From: a bacterium
GTDB taxonomy: Bacteria; Verrucomicrobiota; Verrucomicrobiia; Limisphaerales; UBA11358
Reading direction: 5' to 3'
Assembly: GCA_021817945.1 (NCBI GenBank)
Contig: JAKAFL010000026.1
Coordinates: 1-52,220 of the forward strand
Length of the DNA stretch: 52,220 nt
The notes under the pieces were generated by a model. That model was given only the letters and a program-made list of their open reading frames with translations, had not been told where the DNA came from and ran no database searches. The position numbers and the translations under genes were made by a program. Of the stretch, positions 39,954-49,154 are shown piece after piece (within the stretch, counting starts at the first letter, position 1; each line of letters begins with the position of its first letter).

Positions 39954-40083
39954 GTCAGAAAATGCCCTCGAAGAGCCTGTCTTGGCAAGACTTTTGCAGT
40001 CGTTTTTGCGGGCCTCTACACGGCCATGGAGACCACCCGCCTTCAAGAATGGTGAAAATACTTGGGCGGTTTACCTTGGAAAC

Positions 40084-40119
40084 GAAAAAGGCGGAACCCG
40101 GTTTTGCCGGATTCCGCCT
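40084..40119 (-). terminator. Rho-independent terminator of the RRM protein gene
   Basis: On the minus strand a 13 bp nearly perfect stem (40119-40107 with 40101-40089, AGGCGGAATCCGG pairing) with a 5-nt loop is followed by five T. It lies 22 bp past the RRM stop. Confidence 0.88.
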
Positions 40120-40140
40120 GAAATATCGGTTGAAGGACGC

Positions 40141-40458
40141 TTAGTAGCGGTTCCGCCCACCACCACGGTTACCTCCGAATTCACGACGACCACCGCCGGA
40201 GGGACGTTCCTCGCGGGGCTTGGCCACATTTACCGTGAGAGCGCGTCCGCCAAGCTCCCGGCCATGCAAACCAGCAATGGCCGCCTGGGCTTCTTCGGGG
40301 CTGTTCATGGTCACAAAGGCAAAACCACGGGGGCGGTTCGTCATGCGATCCATCATCAAATTGGTTTCCGTAACGGAACCGTACGCGGTAAACGCGTCTT
40401 GAAGGTCGTTTTCGGTGGTGTCAAAGGAAAGGTTTCCTACGAATAATTTATTGCTCAT
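40141..40458 (-). CDS. Glycine-rich RRM RNA-binding protein
   Basis: A 105-residue protein with one RNA-recognition motif (residues 3-80): RNP2 is LFVGNL and RNP1 is RGFAFVTM, both with the aromatic residues needed for RNA stacking. The tail of about 25 residues is rich in Gly and Arg (GGGRREFGGNRGGGRNRY). This matches the Rbp proteins of cyanobacteria and other bacteria, which are often cold-induced; that regulation is family knowledge and not visible here. It is a single gene with its own terminator. Confidence 0.95.
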   Translation of the reverse strand: MSNKLFVGNLSFDTTENDLQDAFTAYGSVTETNLMMDRMTNRPRGFAFVTMNSPEEAQAAIAGLHGRELGGRALTVNVAKPREERPSGGGRREFGGNRGGGRNRY

Positions 40459-40822
40459 GTGATTATTTTACTTTCTGCCCTAGACTGAACTTGCTTTAAA
40501 CAGACTGTTTCCGGTTATCGGATTTCAAATCATCACTGAACCAAGTTCACCTGAAGATTCACCATGCCTCGAAAGAAGAATTTCTATCTAACGGACGCAT
40601 CTTATTCTGACAGGTTTCCGCCTGTTGGCAACAACAATGCGGAATTATTTTTTGGGAGTCACTCCTTCCTCCCAACATTCAAGGACCGCCCCATCCTCCT
40701 TGTGCATAACCCGTTGAACAACAGACCATGCCGCTGCAACCGTCACATTGGCATGCCCTCCCGTTATGCGACCTTGAATTCCGCCCTTCCTCACCTTAAC
40801 GTCATTCCTAGCCAAGAAATCC
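40459..40822. other. Intergenic region without supported gene
   Basis: 364 bp between the divergent RRM and methyltransferase genes. It should hold both promoters. A 59-codon minus-strand frame (from ATG 40824) overlaps the methyltransferase start and was not accepted as a gene. Confidence 0.5.
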
Positions 40823-41785
40823 ATGCGCAAGACCTCCCAAATCCCTCAAGCAAGCTCGAACGAGGCCAGCGATCTGTGGTCGCACTGGCTCCTGAACACC
40901 CGGCACGCGGGTGACTCGGGCCATGCCGCGCAAATCCAGAAACAACTCAACGGAATGCGCGATCGCGTTCTGGCGGGTGCCCGACTTGTTCCCGCCATGA
41001 CGTTGGTTGATGTGGGCGCTGGCGATGGATTGATCGCCTTGGGCGCCCTGGAACAGTTTGCCGGGCGTTTAAAAGTGGTGATCACCGATATTTCCGCACC
41101 GCTTCTCGGGGAAGCGCAGGCGGCTGCCATGCGGCTTGGTTTTCAACATTCCTGCCAGTTTATCCAGACACCCGCCGAAACCCTCACCGGCATCCCCGAT
41201 GATACCGCAGATGCACTGACCACCAGGGCTGCCCTCGCCTACGTGCCGGATAAAATAGCCGCTGCGCGACAGTTTTTCCGCGTCCTTAAACCCGAAGGAC
41301 GACTTTCAATCTGCGAACCCATTTTTCAGGATGCTGCCGCCAAACTGGCTGCCCTTGGCCTTGCCTTGCAAAACCTGCCCAACAGCCCGGCCACGAACCT
41401 GGCCAGGCTCACGCATCGGTGTCGAACCGCTCAAATACCCTCCACGGCGGCGGAAATACAAAAACATCCGCTCACCAATTTCACCGAACGGGATTTGGTT
41501 GCCCTCTTCCAAATGGCAGGTTTTATTGAAATCCATATGGAATTGCACATTGATTTGAATTATGGCGTTCCAATGAATTGGCCAACCTTTCTTCATCAAT
41601 CCCCCTTCCCGGGCGCCCTTTCCCTCTTTGAAGCCATGACCGCCACACTCAACCGTGAGGAACAACAACAATTGGAAGCCCACCTACGCCCGAAAGTCGA
41701 ATCCGGCCAGGTCACCACGCGCGAGTGCGTCGCCTACCTCACCGCCCTCAAGCCTTCAGAAGCCAAACACCACGGAGCACCATGA
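40823..41785 (+). CDS. Class I SAM-dependent methyltransferase
   Basis: A 320-residue protein with a Rossmann-type methyltransferase domain: AdoMet-binding motif I LVDVGAGDGLIALGAL (about residues 60-75), acidic VVITDIS at the end of strand 2, a post-I DALTTRAALAYVPDK segment and LKPEGRLSICEPIF, as in ubiquinone/arsenite/small-molecule methyltransferases of the Methyltransf_11/25 type. No Cys-rich arsenite motif is present. The C-terminal 100 residues are probably substrate-binding. No neighbour suggests a substrate. Confidence 0.85.
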   Translation: MRKTSQIPQASSNEASDLWSHWLLNTRHAGDSGHAAQIQKQLNGMRDRVLAGARLVPAMTLVDVGAGDGLIALGALEQFAGRLKVVITDISAPLLGEAQAAAMRLGFQHSCQFIQTPAETLTGIPDDTADALTTRAALAYVPDKIAAARQFFRVLKPEGRLSICEPIFQDAAAKLAALGLALQNLPNSPATNLARLTHRCRTAQIPSTAAEIQKHPLTNFTERDLVALFQMAGFIEIHMELHIDLNYGVPMNWPTFLHQSPFPGALSLFEAMTATLNREEQQQLEAHLRPKVESGQVTTRECVAYLTALKPSEAKHHGAP

Positions 41786-42513
41786 CCGCCCGCCAATGGA
41801 ATTGGACCATCAATGCCGGGGTAATGTGACCCTGGGTTTTGCCTGCCGCCTCATCGCCCACAGCTCGCGCGCATCCCAGTTTTTAGGCTGGTGAAATTTG
41901 CGTGGAAGGAGAGCGATCGGGCGGTTTTTGGTTTGTGTTTGACCATGTGGAGCACAGGCATGCCCAACGAGGGGCGGATATTCCCCGCAATCTTGCTTGG
42001 GTTGGATGTCTTGTATGTGCCGCCCTTACGGAGCTCGGAATGATTTTTGGAGATTGGATTTCTACAAATGTTTCGTCCCTCTGGGGCTGGGGGAAATTGC
42101 CCGTTTCCAAAAGATCAGTGCCACCCCTCCCCGGCCCTCCCCATCAATGGGATTGATGGAGAGGGCAAAGTGGCGGTGGGTTCAATAGGGTTTTAAACCA
42201 TTTCGAAGGTCGAAGGTAATCGCCATTTCAAGCACAAATAACAACCCTGCGCCTCTGGTTTCCTCGCCCTGCCAGCGGAGCGCGGGGAGAGGATTAAGGA
42301 GAGGGGGGATCGCAAAAAGCCAGCGCGATAAATGAGCAATCTCATTTTCCGAAAGCTCGGCGTCACCTCTCCCCGGTCCCCGCCACCAATGGACATTGAT
42401 GGGGAAGGAGAGCGGAGCAGTTGGTTTGTGGAGGTTTATAAAAATTCAAACGCGGAGGCTGAGGGTGACTCTCTCAAAAACTGAGACGCGCCCCCACAGC
42501 AAAGGCTTCCACA
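41786..42513. other. Repeat-rich intergenic region without supported gene
   Basis: 728 bp containing several imperfect palindromes with CTCTCC/GGAGAG arms: around 42121-42166 (CCCTCCCCATCAA facing TTGATGGAGAGGG), an inverted copy of the long dispersed repeat at 42249-42308, and a further relic at 42360-42415. Open frames here translate repeats and are not credible genes. Confidence 0.7.
42249..42308 (-). repeat. Inverted copy of the dispersed CTCTCC-type repeat
   Basis: The reverse complement of this segment matches 51770-51830 and 52124-52184 closely (core CCCTCTCC, CTCTCCCCGCGCT and CGCTGGC...GGGCGAGGA). Differences are single bases plus a small gap. Confidence 0.8.
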
Positions 42514-43575
42514 TTATGAATTGCCTTCTTTCTTGGAAAAGGCAGCATCAAAAGCGGCTGCATTGGGCGCAAAATCCAGTTTGCGGACAAAGGCACAGGA
42601 TTCGGTTGCTCCATGGATGCGGTCCATCCGGGCGTCTTCCCATTCCACTGAAAGTGGGCCTTGATAACCCACATCATTCATTGCCACGATGATGTCTTCA
42701 AACAAAATATCCCCACGGCCCGGCGACCGGAAATCCCAATACCTTCGAGGATCGGCGAAATCGGTATGCCCGCCAAAAACCCCCACCGACCCATCGCCAT
42801 GACCCCACCACGCATCCTTGATGTGGGCATGAAAAATACGATCGGGAAACTCACGGATGAACTTGACGTAATCCACCCCCTGGTAACCCAGGTGCGATGG
42901 ATCATAGTTAAAACCAAATGAGGGATGATTTTGAACCGCGTTCAAGGCCCGACGCGCTGAAGCCAGATCAAAGGCGATTTCCGTGGGATGAACCTCCAGC
43001 GCAAAGTGAACGTCGTGCTGCTTGAATACGTCCAATATGGGAATCCAGCGTGCGGCAAAATCGGCAAAGCCCTTTTCAAGATACTCCTGGCTGGTGGGTG
43101 GAAAGGCATACAGGGCATGCCAGATGGAGGATCCCGTGAATCCATTCACCACCATCCTTGCCGGCCTGGTGGAAGATGCCGCCTTCTGCCTTTTGGACAA
43201 GGCATCGTGGAATAGGCGCGCGGCGCGGGCGGTATCGGCCATTCTTGATGCCGCGCGCCTTCTCACCGCCTCGGGATTTCCATCGCCCCAAATTTCTTTT
43301 GGAAGGATGGCTTGATGCCGTTCATCAATGAGATCGCACACAGCCTGCCCCACGAGATGATTTGAAATGGCGCGGGAAACCAAGCCGTGACCAGCCAGCA
43401 ATTCGGCCAGGTCATTCACGTAGGAGCCCTCCTGCAAGGCCCTGGCCACATCAAAATGATCCCCCCAACAGGCGAGCTCCACTCCGTCGTAGCCCATCTT
43501 TTTGACCAGGGGCAGTAATTCAACCAGCGGAAGGTCAGCCCATTGCCCCGTGAAAAGTGTCACCGTTCTTCTCAT
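42514..43575 (-). CDS. Sugar phosphate isomerase/epimerase (xylose-isomerase-like TIM barrel)
   Basis: A 353-residue cytosolic protein of the AP_endonuc_2 TIM-barrel superfamily. Visible metal and substrate residues are [35 protein letters not shown] and [11 protein letters not shown], giving the Glu-Asp-His-Glu metal set of keto-sugar epimerases and isomerases. The N-terminus [13 protein letters not shown] fixes the start at ATG 43575; the frame runs 88 codons upstream as antisense of the pseudouridine synthase. Such genes are numerous in Verrucomicrobia and Planctomycetes and act on varied sugars, often as 3-epimerases or inositol catabolic enzymes. Substrate unknown. Confidence 0.9.
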   Translation of the reverse strand: MRRTVTLFTGQWADLPLVELLPLVKKMGYDGVELACWGDHFDVARALQEGSYVNDLAELLAGHGLVSRAISNHLVGQAVCDLIDERHQAILPKEIWGDGNPEAVRRRAASRMADTARAARLFHDALSKRQKAASSTRPARMVVNGFTGSSIWHALYAFPPTSQEYLEKGFADFAARWIPILDVFKQHDVHFALEVHPTEIAFDLASARRALNAVQNHPSFGFNYDPSHLGYQGVDYVKFIREFPDRIFHAHIKDAWWGHGDGSVGVFGGHTDFADPRRYWDFRSPGRGDILFEDIIVAMNDVGYQGPLSVEWEDARMDRIHGATESCAFVRKLDFAPNAAAFDAAFSKKEGNS

Positions 43576-43642
43576 ATTTTGAATTTGGATGTAAAACCGA
43601 TTCTGGATGCGGCCCGTAAGTTTTTCAAATAAAATAACCGCC

Positions 43643-44461
43643 ATGGCCAAAACCAATGCAATTGAACTCCCGGGCTGCGATCCCATTCCCATCCTGTATG
43701 AGGACCGGTCTGTTCTGGCCATTGACAAGCCACGGGGATGGATGTTGGTGCCCCATACCTGGAGGCGAACCAATTGGAATTTACAGGCGGCCCTGGATTC
43801 GTCCATGCGCGCGAGGGACTTTTGGGCACGCTGCCGCAATCTTAAATTCCTCCGCTATATTCACCGCCTGGACGCAGACACCACGGGGGTGATGCTCTTT
43901 GCGCGAAGCGAAGGCGCCTTGAAAACACTCGGGGATTTGTTTGAAACCCGGCAGATGGATAAAATTTATCTTGCAGTGGTGGCGGGAAAAACTTCAAAAC
44001 CCGAGTGGGACTGTCAACTGCCGCTGGGCCCCGACCCCAGACGTTTTGGCCGCATGCAGGTGGACCGGGGCCAGTCCGGCAAGGCCGCAGAGACCCGGTT
44101 CCGAACGCTTGATTGCAACGGACGCCATTCCTTGATAGAAGCCCGGCCACTGACTGGAAGAACACACCAAATCCGAATTCACCTGGCAGAGACCGGATAT
44201 CCCATCCTTGGCGACGAAATGTATGGAGTCGCGGACAAGACCCATGAACTGGGCTTGCGGGCAATGCGCCTGGCCTACAAGGATATCTTCACACGACGCC
44301 ACGTGGAAATCCTGGCCCCGATGCATGACTTCCTGAAGGAATATGGATTCTCTCCCAATTCCCTAAACTCGGGCGCAGGATCACCCGCCACGGGAAATAA
44401 ACCCGCCGCCAAACCCTCGCCGACCCAAAACAAGAGCGCGCGGCCTCCCACAGAATCATAA
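43643..44461 (+). CDS. RluA-family RNA pseudouridine synthase
   Basis: Converts uridine to pseudouridine in rRNA or tRNA. The 272-residue protein opens with [11 protein letters not shown], has the catalytic motif [14 protein letters not shown] (Asp), KIYLAVVAG, and the C-terminal [29 protein letters not shown]. There is no S4 domain, so it is of the short RluA/RluC-catalytic type. A Ser/Pro/Ala/Lys-rich tail of about 35 residues follows the domain. ATG 43643 is preferred to an alternative 12 codons earlier. Target site unknown. Confidence 0.93.
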   Translation: MAKTNAIELPGCDPIPILYEDRSVLAIDKPRGWMLVPHTWRRTNWNLQAALDSSMRARDFWARCRNLKFLRYIHRLDADTTGVMLFARSEGALKTLGDLFETRQMDKIYLAVVAGKTSKPEWDCQLPLGPDPRRFGRMQVDRGQSGKAAETRFRTLDCNGRHSLIEARPLTGRTHQIRIHLAETGYPILGDEMYGVADKTHELGLRAMRLAYKDIFTRRHVEILAPMHDFLKEYGFSPNSLNSGAGSPATGNKPAAKPSPTQNKSARPPTES

Positions 44462-44532
44462 GCCAAAAGAAGGCAAAAGGCCCCAAGATCATGCCGTCAT
44501 GACAGGCCCAAGACAGCCTGGGACCGAAAGCA

Positions 44533-45396
44533 TCACTGCGCATAATTGGAGGCGTAATGAGCAATCGAGGGCTGAAATTTGCGTGGTGGAATATCGGCGT
44601 TGAGTACGATATTGGAAATGGTTTCTATATAGAGGCACGGTTGCAGCAGGGCTGCGGTCTCAGGATCCGGGCTTGCCACCACTTGCAGGTCCGCTTGCAT
44701 GGACTGGATGCTGACTTGGGTGCGCAATTGATGAATTAAAAAGTCATTCATTCCGATCCACAAGGTTCGGGTTCGACCCCGGGAATGAGAGGTGAGCACA
44801 TAACATTTCACCCCGGCAACTTCCTCATCAGGCAGAAGAACAGTGTTGTAATCATCGCCAGCCAGCACATTGCCATTGTTCAATTTGAGAAACACGCCGG
44901 GGATCGCCGTTGCAGCGCCGCTCGATGACGGCGCGGCCAATTCGAGGGCCACGGCAGGACTGCCCTCGTTCTCAGGCCCATATCCCTGTTCCAAAAAATT
45001 GCCGCCACCTGAGCAAAAAACCGCCTTGGATGGCGATCCAACCGTGGTGTCAAAAAACCGGCGCGTGTTCCGCCATGAAAACAAATACAAGCCGGGCCGC
45101 GCCAATAAGGTTTTAAAACTTGTGGTGGTGGTGACCCCATCCATGATCGAAATGGTTTGCCCCATGTCCGAGTAGGACCTGGCAGAGGCATATTTTGCCA
45201 TGGACAACTGAATAACCTGGCCAGGGGTGAGTCCTGCGTGGGCCGAGGCCGCAGCCAAAACCATGGAAAAAGCGGCCATCAAGGCAAGCCCTCGACCTAT
45301 CCGCAGACGAAAACCGCTCCCAAGCGCCACCTGGGCATTCCCAACCCCTTGCCCTTTTCTTGCACCCAACCCGTTCATTTGCGTTTTCACGGTCAT
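44533..45396 (-). CDS. Secreted DUF2092/LolA-like protein
   Basis: A 287-residue exported protein. A long basic N-region is followed by a hydrophobic signal core (RGLALMAAFSMVLAAASAHA, about residues 35-55). The mature part starts LTPGQVIQLSMAKYASARSY and alternates strands with FSWRNTRRFFDTTVG, VKCYVLTSHS, RTRTLWIGMNDFLIHQL, the layout of DUF2092 and other LolA/LppX-like half-barrel proteins, which bind lipids or act in envelope biogenesis. ATG 45396 follows GAAAGGAAA, a plausible ribosome site. It converges on the pseudouridine synthase gene. Function not established. Confidence 0.75.
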   Translation of the reverse strand: MTVKTQMNGLGARKGQGVGNAQVALGSGFRLRIGRGLALMAAFSMVLAAASAHAGLTPGQVIQLSMAKYASARSYSDMGQTISIMDGVTTTTSFKTLLARPGLYLFSWRNTRRFFDTTVGSPSKAVFCSGGGNFLEQGYGPENEGSPAVALELAAPSSSGAATAIPGVFLKLNNGNVLAGDDYNTVLLPDEEVAGVKCYVLTSHSRGRTRTLWIGMNDFLIHQLRTQVSIQSMQADLQVVASPDPETAALLQPCLYIETISNIVLNADIPPRKFQPSIAHYASNYAQ

Positions 45397-45595
45397 TTTC
45401 CTTTCAAAGCGAGTCACCGCTTTTTAAAACCGGCAGGGATGCCGGCAGGGTTTATAAAAACTGGAGGCTTCAGTTCCAATGTAAAACAGAATTATTAAAA
45501 TCTGATGAAGCCAACATTAAAATGCGTCCCCGCCGCAGTCCGCAGTAAAAAGAATGCGTTTAGATATTTAAGAGCCTTTCTAAAAAGTGGGCGAA

Positions 45596-45695
45596 TTGAC
45601 TCATATTAAATGGTACCGACCGCCTGGAGGTCAGGGTCTCGCCTTGGGCAAACAGACTCATGCTCGTGGTTCGGGCAACCATGATTATGAGTCAA
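45596..45695. repeat. Short inverted-repeat element with transposon-like ends
   Basis: The left end TTGACTCAT (45596-45604) is the exact reverse complement of the right end ATGAGTCAA (45687-45695). The left end extended to 23 bases matches the IS-end motif at 13794-13816 at 19 of 23 positions. This suggests a roughly 100 bp MITE-like remnant mobilised by, or left by, the same transposase family. No coding capacity. Confidence 0.5.
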
Positions 45696-45758
45696 CGCGC
45701 ACCCGGCACTGATACCCATTCACGCTCAATCCCATGGATTGACATTGTTTTTGCGGCA

Positions 45759-45789
45759 GTCACGAGGTTAGATTTTACAAAACCGTGAC
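45759..45789. promoter_or_regulatory. Candidate operator upstream of the two-component operon
   Basis: GTCACG and CGTGAC form a perfect 6 bp inverted repeat with a 19-nt AT-rich spacer (GGTTAGATTTTACAAAA), about 75 bp before the histidine kinase start. The position would suit autoregulation by the neighbouring OmpR-type regulator. Such short repeats can arise by chance. Confidence 0.3.
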
Positions 45790-45863
45790 AAATCATTTTT
45801 GCCGTGTGTTACTGTTCAGATTAATGATTAGACGCGATGCCGTTTGCCTGCTAACCCGTGCCT

Positions 45864-48407
45864 ATGGCTGACGCAGGCACCATGATTTTGTTGGTTTTTT
45901 TGTTGTTTGCCACTTTGGCAGCGCTAAGTGGCCTCATCTGGCGGCCCGAACCAGGGATGGATGATGGCTGGAGGAGACGCTATCTTCTGGTCCGGAATTT
46001 GTGCCTCGCGTGCACAGTCTTTTTCTTAATTGAATGTGTGGCCAGCTTCCATCTCCATGACAGACCCCTGTTCATTAGGTTTTTGGCACCGGGATGTTTG
46101 ATTTTGATTTGGGTCGTCTTTTTCTTGCAGTTTCTCCAGGCCAGGCGCAATGGGCGGGCAATCCCTGATTTTACGACCCATCGGAGGAAACCGTTGCCAT
46201 TGTTCTTTTGGCAGGCGCTTTTGATTTTGCTCCCCGTGGGGTTGATGTCGCTTTTTGGTTTCTGGGCCATTTTCCAGCAGCGCAAAGCCATCGAGCAGGA
46301 TGCACAGCAAAATGCACAATCCATTCTCCACTCGCTGCCAGATTCATTTGGCCGAATGGTGGCGAATCACCTGACCGAGATTGATGGTTGGAAAAACGGC
46401 TGGTATTCCTACTTGCAAGGTGGAGTCGCCTCGTGGCCGGGCGATAAAAACCGAAACCTCTGGCTGGCAGACACCAACGAAGCCCAAATCATCTCGAACA
46501 ACCTGGCGGCGCTGCACGCGGCGTTTCCCCTTTGGCAGGACGGGCCGGTTCCTTTGGTGGATTTTACGCTCAGCACGAACGGTGATTTACCTTATGGACC
46601 ACAAATGCCGCCCCAACCGCCTGCGTGGCTGGAAATAATGTCTTCTGAGCAGATGCAGGCGTGGTCTGCCATCCAGGCAACGGCTGGCACGACTCAAGCG
46701 TTGTCCAACTTGGTCAATGATTTCCGCCAGACCCGGCCACCAAAAGCTGCCATGGCTTGTGCGGAATTCCTGAAATTACGAGCCGAATCATCGTCGCTTT
46801 CCGCCTCAAATGACATCAACCAGTTGCTCGCGTTCGCAGACCGTCATTATGACGATGTATCCGAAAGCGGCGTGCCTTTAGGGACTTTGGCGCTGGCCGT
46901 GGCGCTGCACCGCGTGCAGGATTGCGGCCCCAGCGAGACGCTGTGGTGGCATTTGCAGGGTGAAATCTCCAACCCCACCGTACTGTCGCCCATTCTGCTG
47001 GATGAAGCCTCCCGGTTTGGGGATGGCAACCCACAACTGGCAGAGGGCATCAAAGCCATGCGCACTTTGCTCGCGGACAAAATGGCGCAGGCTGACCTGG
47101 CTGAGGCATTGGAACAATCGGACAAACAGGAAGCCCACACCAGGGCAAACGTCTGGGTTGATGCAATGGGACGGCATTGGTTTTGCATTTTGAGTCCCTC
47201 AGAAATGCAAACGCAGACCTCCATTTCCGGGAACCCCGTGACCAGCACCTCATCCGTCATCCGGGTTCAATGTTATCCCCAATCCATTGTCGCGTCAGGA
47301 TTCGCCAATGCCCTGGCTGATGCCAAGATTTCATTGCCGGGCTATTTTGGCATGGTGTTGCAATTGGAGGGTGAAACAGTTCCACTGCCGACGCCCTGGA
47401 GCCATTTGGGTGGCTCGAACACGGCCAGCGATGTTCTGGCTCAGGAAACCTTTCAGATGTTTCAACCTGCAATGCTGCAAACCTACAATCCCGATGGCAC
47501 TCCTGGCAAGGTGGTTCGCTTTGATGCCATGCCGGGGAACCCACACTTTTCGCTGGGAATAGCCCTCACTGACCGCAAACTGCTCTACGCGAGGCAGCGG
47601 CAGCTCCAGTGGATACTGGGTTCAATGATCTCGGCATCGGCCTTGGCGGCGTTGGTGGGGGTTTTTGCCGCATACCGCGCGTTCAAACGCGAGCGCCAGT
47701 TGAGCGAGATGAAATCCAGTTTCGTCTCCAGCGTGTCGCATGAATTGCGCGCCCCGATTGCCTCGGTGAGGCTGATGGCGGAGAACCTGGAACGCGGCAG
47801 GGTGCCGGATGCCGCGCGGCAGGCTGATTATTTTCGATTCATCGGACAGGAATGCCGACGGCTCTCCTCGCTGATTGAAAACGTGCTCGATTTTTCGAGG
47901 ATCGAACAGGGCCGCAAACAATATGAATTCGAGCCAACAGACATCATGGCCATGGCACAGAACACCTTCAAACTGATGGAACCCTATGCGTCGGAAAAAG
48001 GGGTGCGCCTGGTGTTCGAGTCCTGCGCCACCCCTGCGATGCCGGAGAGCATCGAGTTGGAGCTGGATGGGCGCGCCATGCAACAGGCCCTGATCAACCT
48101 GCTGGACAATGCCATCAAACATTCCGCCCGGGGCCAAACGGTGACATTTGAGGCGAGGTTTGGCGGTGGCGGTCGCTTCAACCTGTCCGTCCTAGATCAA
48201 GGCCCCGGCATTCCCACCGCAGAACATGAGAAGATTTTTGAGCGATTTTACCGCCTCGGCTCGGAGTTGCGACGGGAAACGCAAGGCATCGGAATCGGCC
48301 TGAGCATCGTGAAACACATCGTCGAGTCACACGGCGGAGAGGTGAGGGTGGAAAGCCGGCCCGGCCAGGGCAGCCGCTTTACAATTGAATTACCCGCGAA
48401 GAATTAA
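45864..48407 (+). CDS. Membrane-bound sensor histidine kinase with large extracytoplasmic region
   Basis: 847-residue sensor of a two-component system. Four hydrophobic segments lie in the first 145 residues, then a long region without similarity to named sensor domains (about 150-585), a further membrane helix (about 590-612), and a cytoplasmic kinase: HisKA with the phospho-acceptor in SHELRAPIASVR (about residue 623) and HATPase with NLLDNAIKHS, DQGPGIP and GIGIGLSIVKHIVESHGG. No HAMP or PAS is seen. ATG 45864 is used; a GTG two codons earlier is possible. One base separates its stop from the response regulator start. The sensed signal is unknown. Confidence 0.94.
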   Translation: MADAGTMILLVFLLFATLAALSGLIWRPEPGMDDGWRRRYLLVRNLCLACTVFFLIECVASFHLHDRPLFIRFLAPGCLILIWVVFFLQFLQARRNGRAIPDFTTHRRKPLPLFFWQALLILLPVGLMSLFGFWAIFQQRKAIEQDAQQNAQSILHSLPDSFGRMVANHLTEIDGWKNGWYSYLQGGVASWPGDKNRNLWLADTNEAQIISNNLAALHAAFPLWQDGPVPLVDFTLSTNGDLPYGPQMPPQPPAWLEIMSSEQMQAWSAIQATAGTTQALSNLVNDFRQTRPPKAAMACAEFLKLRAESSSLSASNDINQLLAFADRHYDDVSESGVPLGTLALAVALHRVQDCGPSETLWWHLQGEISNPTVLSPILLDEASRFGDGNPQLAEGIKAMRTLLADKMAQADLAEALEQSDKQEAHTRANVWVDAMGRHWFCILSPSEMQTQTSISGNPVTSTSSVIRVQCYPQSIVASGFANALADAKISLPGYFGMVLQLEGETVPLPTPWSHLGGSNTASDVLAQETFQMFQPAMLQTYNPDGTPGKVVRFDAMPGNPHFSLGIALTDRKLLYARQRQLQWILGSMISASALAALVGVFAAYRAFKRERQLSEMKSSFVSSVSHELRAPIASVRLMAENLERGRVPDAARQADYFRFIGQECRRLSSLIENVLDFSRIEQGRKQYEFEPTDIMAMAQNTFKLMEPYASEKGVRLVFESCATPAMPESIELELDGRAMQQALINLLDNAIKHSARGQTVTFEARFGGGGRFNLSVLDQGPGIPTAEHEKIFERFYRLGSELRRETQGIGIGLSIVKHIVESHGGEVRVESRPGQGSRFTIELPAKN

Positions 48408-48408
48408 A

Positions 48409-49095
48409 ATGGAACGCATCTTGATCATCGAAGACGAGACGCCGATGCGAACGGCGCTGACCGATTTGCTCATGGCGGAAGGCTATCGCGTGTTGACGGC
48501 GGGAGACGGCCAGAAAGGCCTGGCACGGGCGCTGGCCGAAACGCCTGATCTCATTTTATTGGATGTCATGATGCCCAAGCTGGATGGATATGAGGTTTGC
48601 GCCAGGCTGCGCCAGCTTGCCCGCGAAACGCCGGTCCTGATGCTCACTGCCAAGGGGCTGGTAGCCGACCGGGTAACCGGACTGGATGCCGGAGCCGATG
48701 ATTATCTCGTGAAACCGTTCAGCGCTGAAGAACTGTGTGCCCGCGTGCGGGCACTGCTGAGGCGGACGGAACGCAAAACCCATCTTTCGAGCGGATTAAA
48801 ACTGGGTGAAACAGAAATAGACCTGATCCGGCAAACCGCGCGGCGCGGCAAAAAAGCCGTTGCGCTTACAAACAAGGAATTTGCCATGCTGAAGCTGTTG
48901 GTGGAGGCGGACGGACGTCCGGTCAGCCGGGAACAGTTCCTGGACGTGGTCTGGGGTTATACAGCATTTCCCACCACCCGCACCGTGGACAACCACATGG
49001 CCAGCCTTCGCGCCAAACTCGAAAAAAAGCCGGAAAACCCGCGCTGGCTGAAAACCGTTCACGGGCTCGGCTACAGGCTGGAAGTGGAAAAATGA
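48409..49095 (+). CDS. OmpR-family response regulator
   Basis: DNA-binding regulator of 228 residues paired with the preceding kinase. Receiver domain: acidic IIEDE, phospho-acceptor Asp in LILLDVMMPKLDGYE, the Thr in MLTAKG and Lys in DYLVKPFS. The C-terminal winged-helix domain (about residues 130-225) has LTNKEFAMLKLLVEADGRPV and the recognition region TRTVDNHMASLRAKLEKKP followed by VHGLGYRLE. The gene begins 1 bp after the kinase stop. Its own stop overlaps an ATG (ATGA) of the ankyrin gene's frame, so all three genes are probably one transcript. Confidence 0.96.
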   Translation: MERILIIEDETPMRTALTDLLMAEGYRVLTAGDGQKGLARALAETPDLILLDVMMPKLDGYEVCARLRQLARETPVLMLTAKGLVADRVTGLDAGADDYLVKPFSAEELCARVRALLRRTERKTHLSSGLKLGETEIDLIRQTARRGKKAVALTNKEFAMLKLLVEADGRPVSREQFLDVVWGYTAFPTTRTVDNHMASLRAKLEKKPENPRWLKTVHGLGYRLEVEK

Positions 49096-49154
49096 TTTTA
49101 CAAAAGCATGACAAATGGGCGCGGCCAATCTGGCAGACTGGAACCAGTAAAAAC

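Larger units (their letters stand above)
45418..45863. other. Intergenic region upstream of the histidine kinase
   Basis: 446 bp with no credible gene. It holds a small inverted-repeat element at 45596-45695 and, nearer the kinase start, GTCACG (45759-45764) facing CGTGAC (45784-45789) across 19 bp, a possible regulator-binding site in the promoter region. No firm -10/-35 assignment can be made. Confidence 0.5.

Noticed and set aside
40645..40824. 59-codon minus-strand frame with a fair ribosome site (MDFLARNDVKVRKGG...)
   Set aside because: It overlaps the start of the methyltransferase gene, has no recognisable family and sits in an intergenic promoter region; chance cannot be excluded.
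41786..42156. Plus-strand frames after the methyltransferase as extra small genes
   Set aside because: They run through repeat-like DNA, have no ribosome site or family features and are interrupted in comparison with repeats.
42514..43575. TIM-barrel isomerase as OiaC (3-oxo-isoapionate decarboxylase) partner of the RuBisCO-like operon
   Set aside because: The superfamily fits, but it is about 19 kb away with unrelated neighbours, and the superfamily is very large; no specific evidence.
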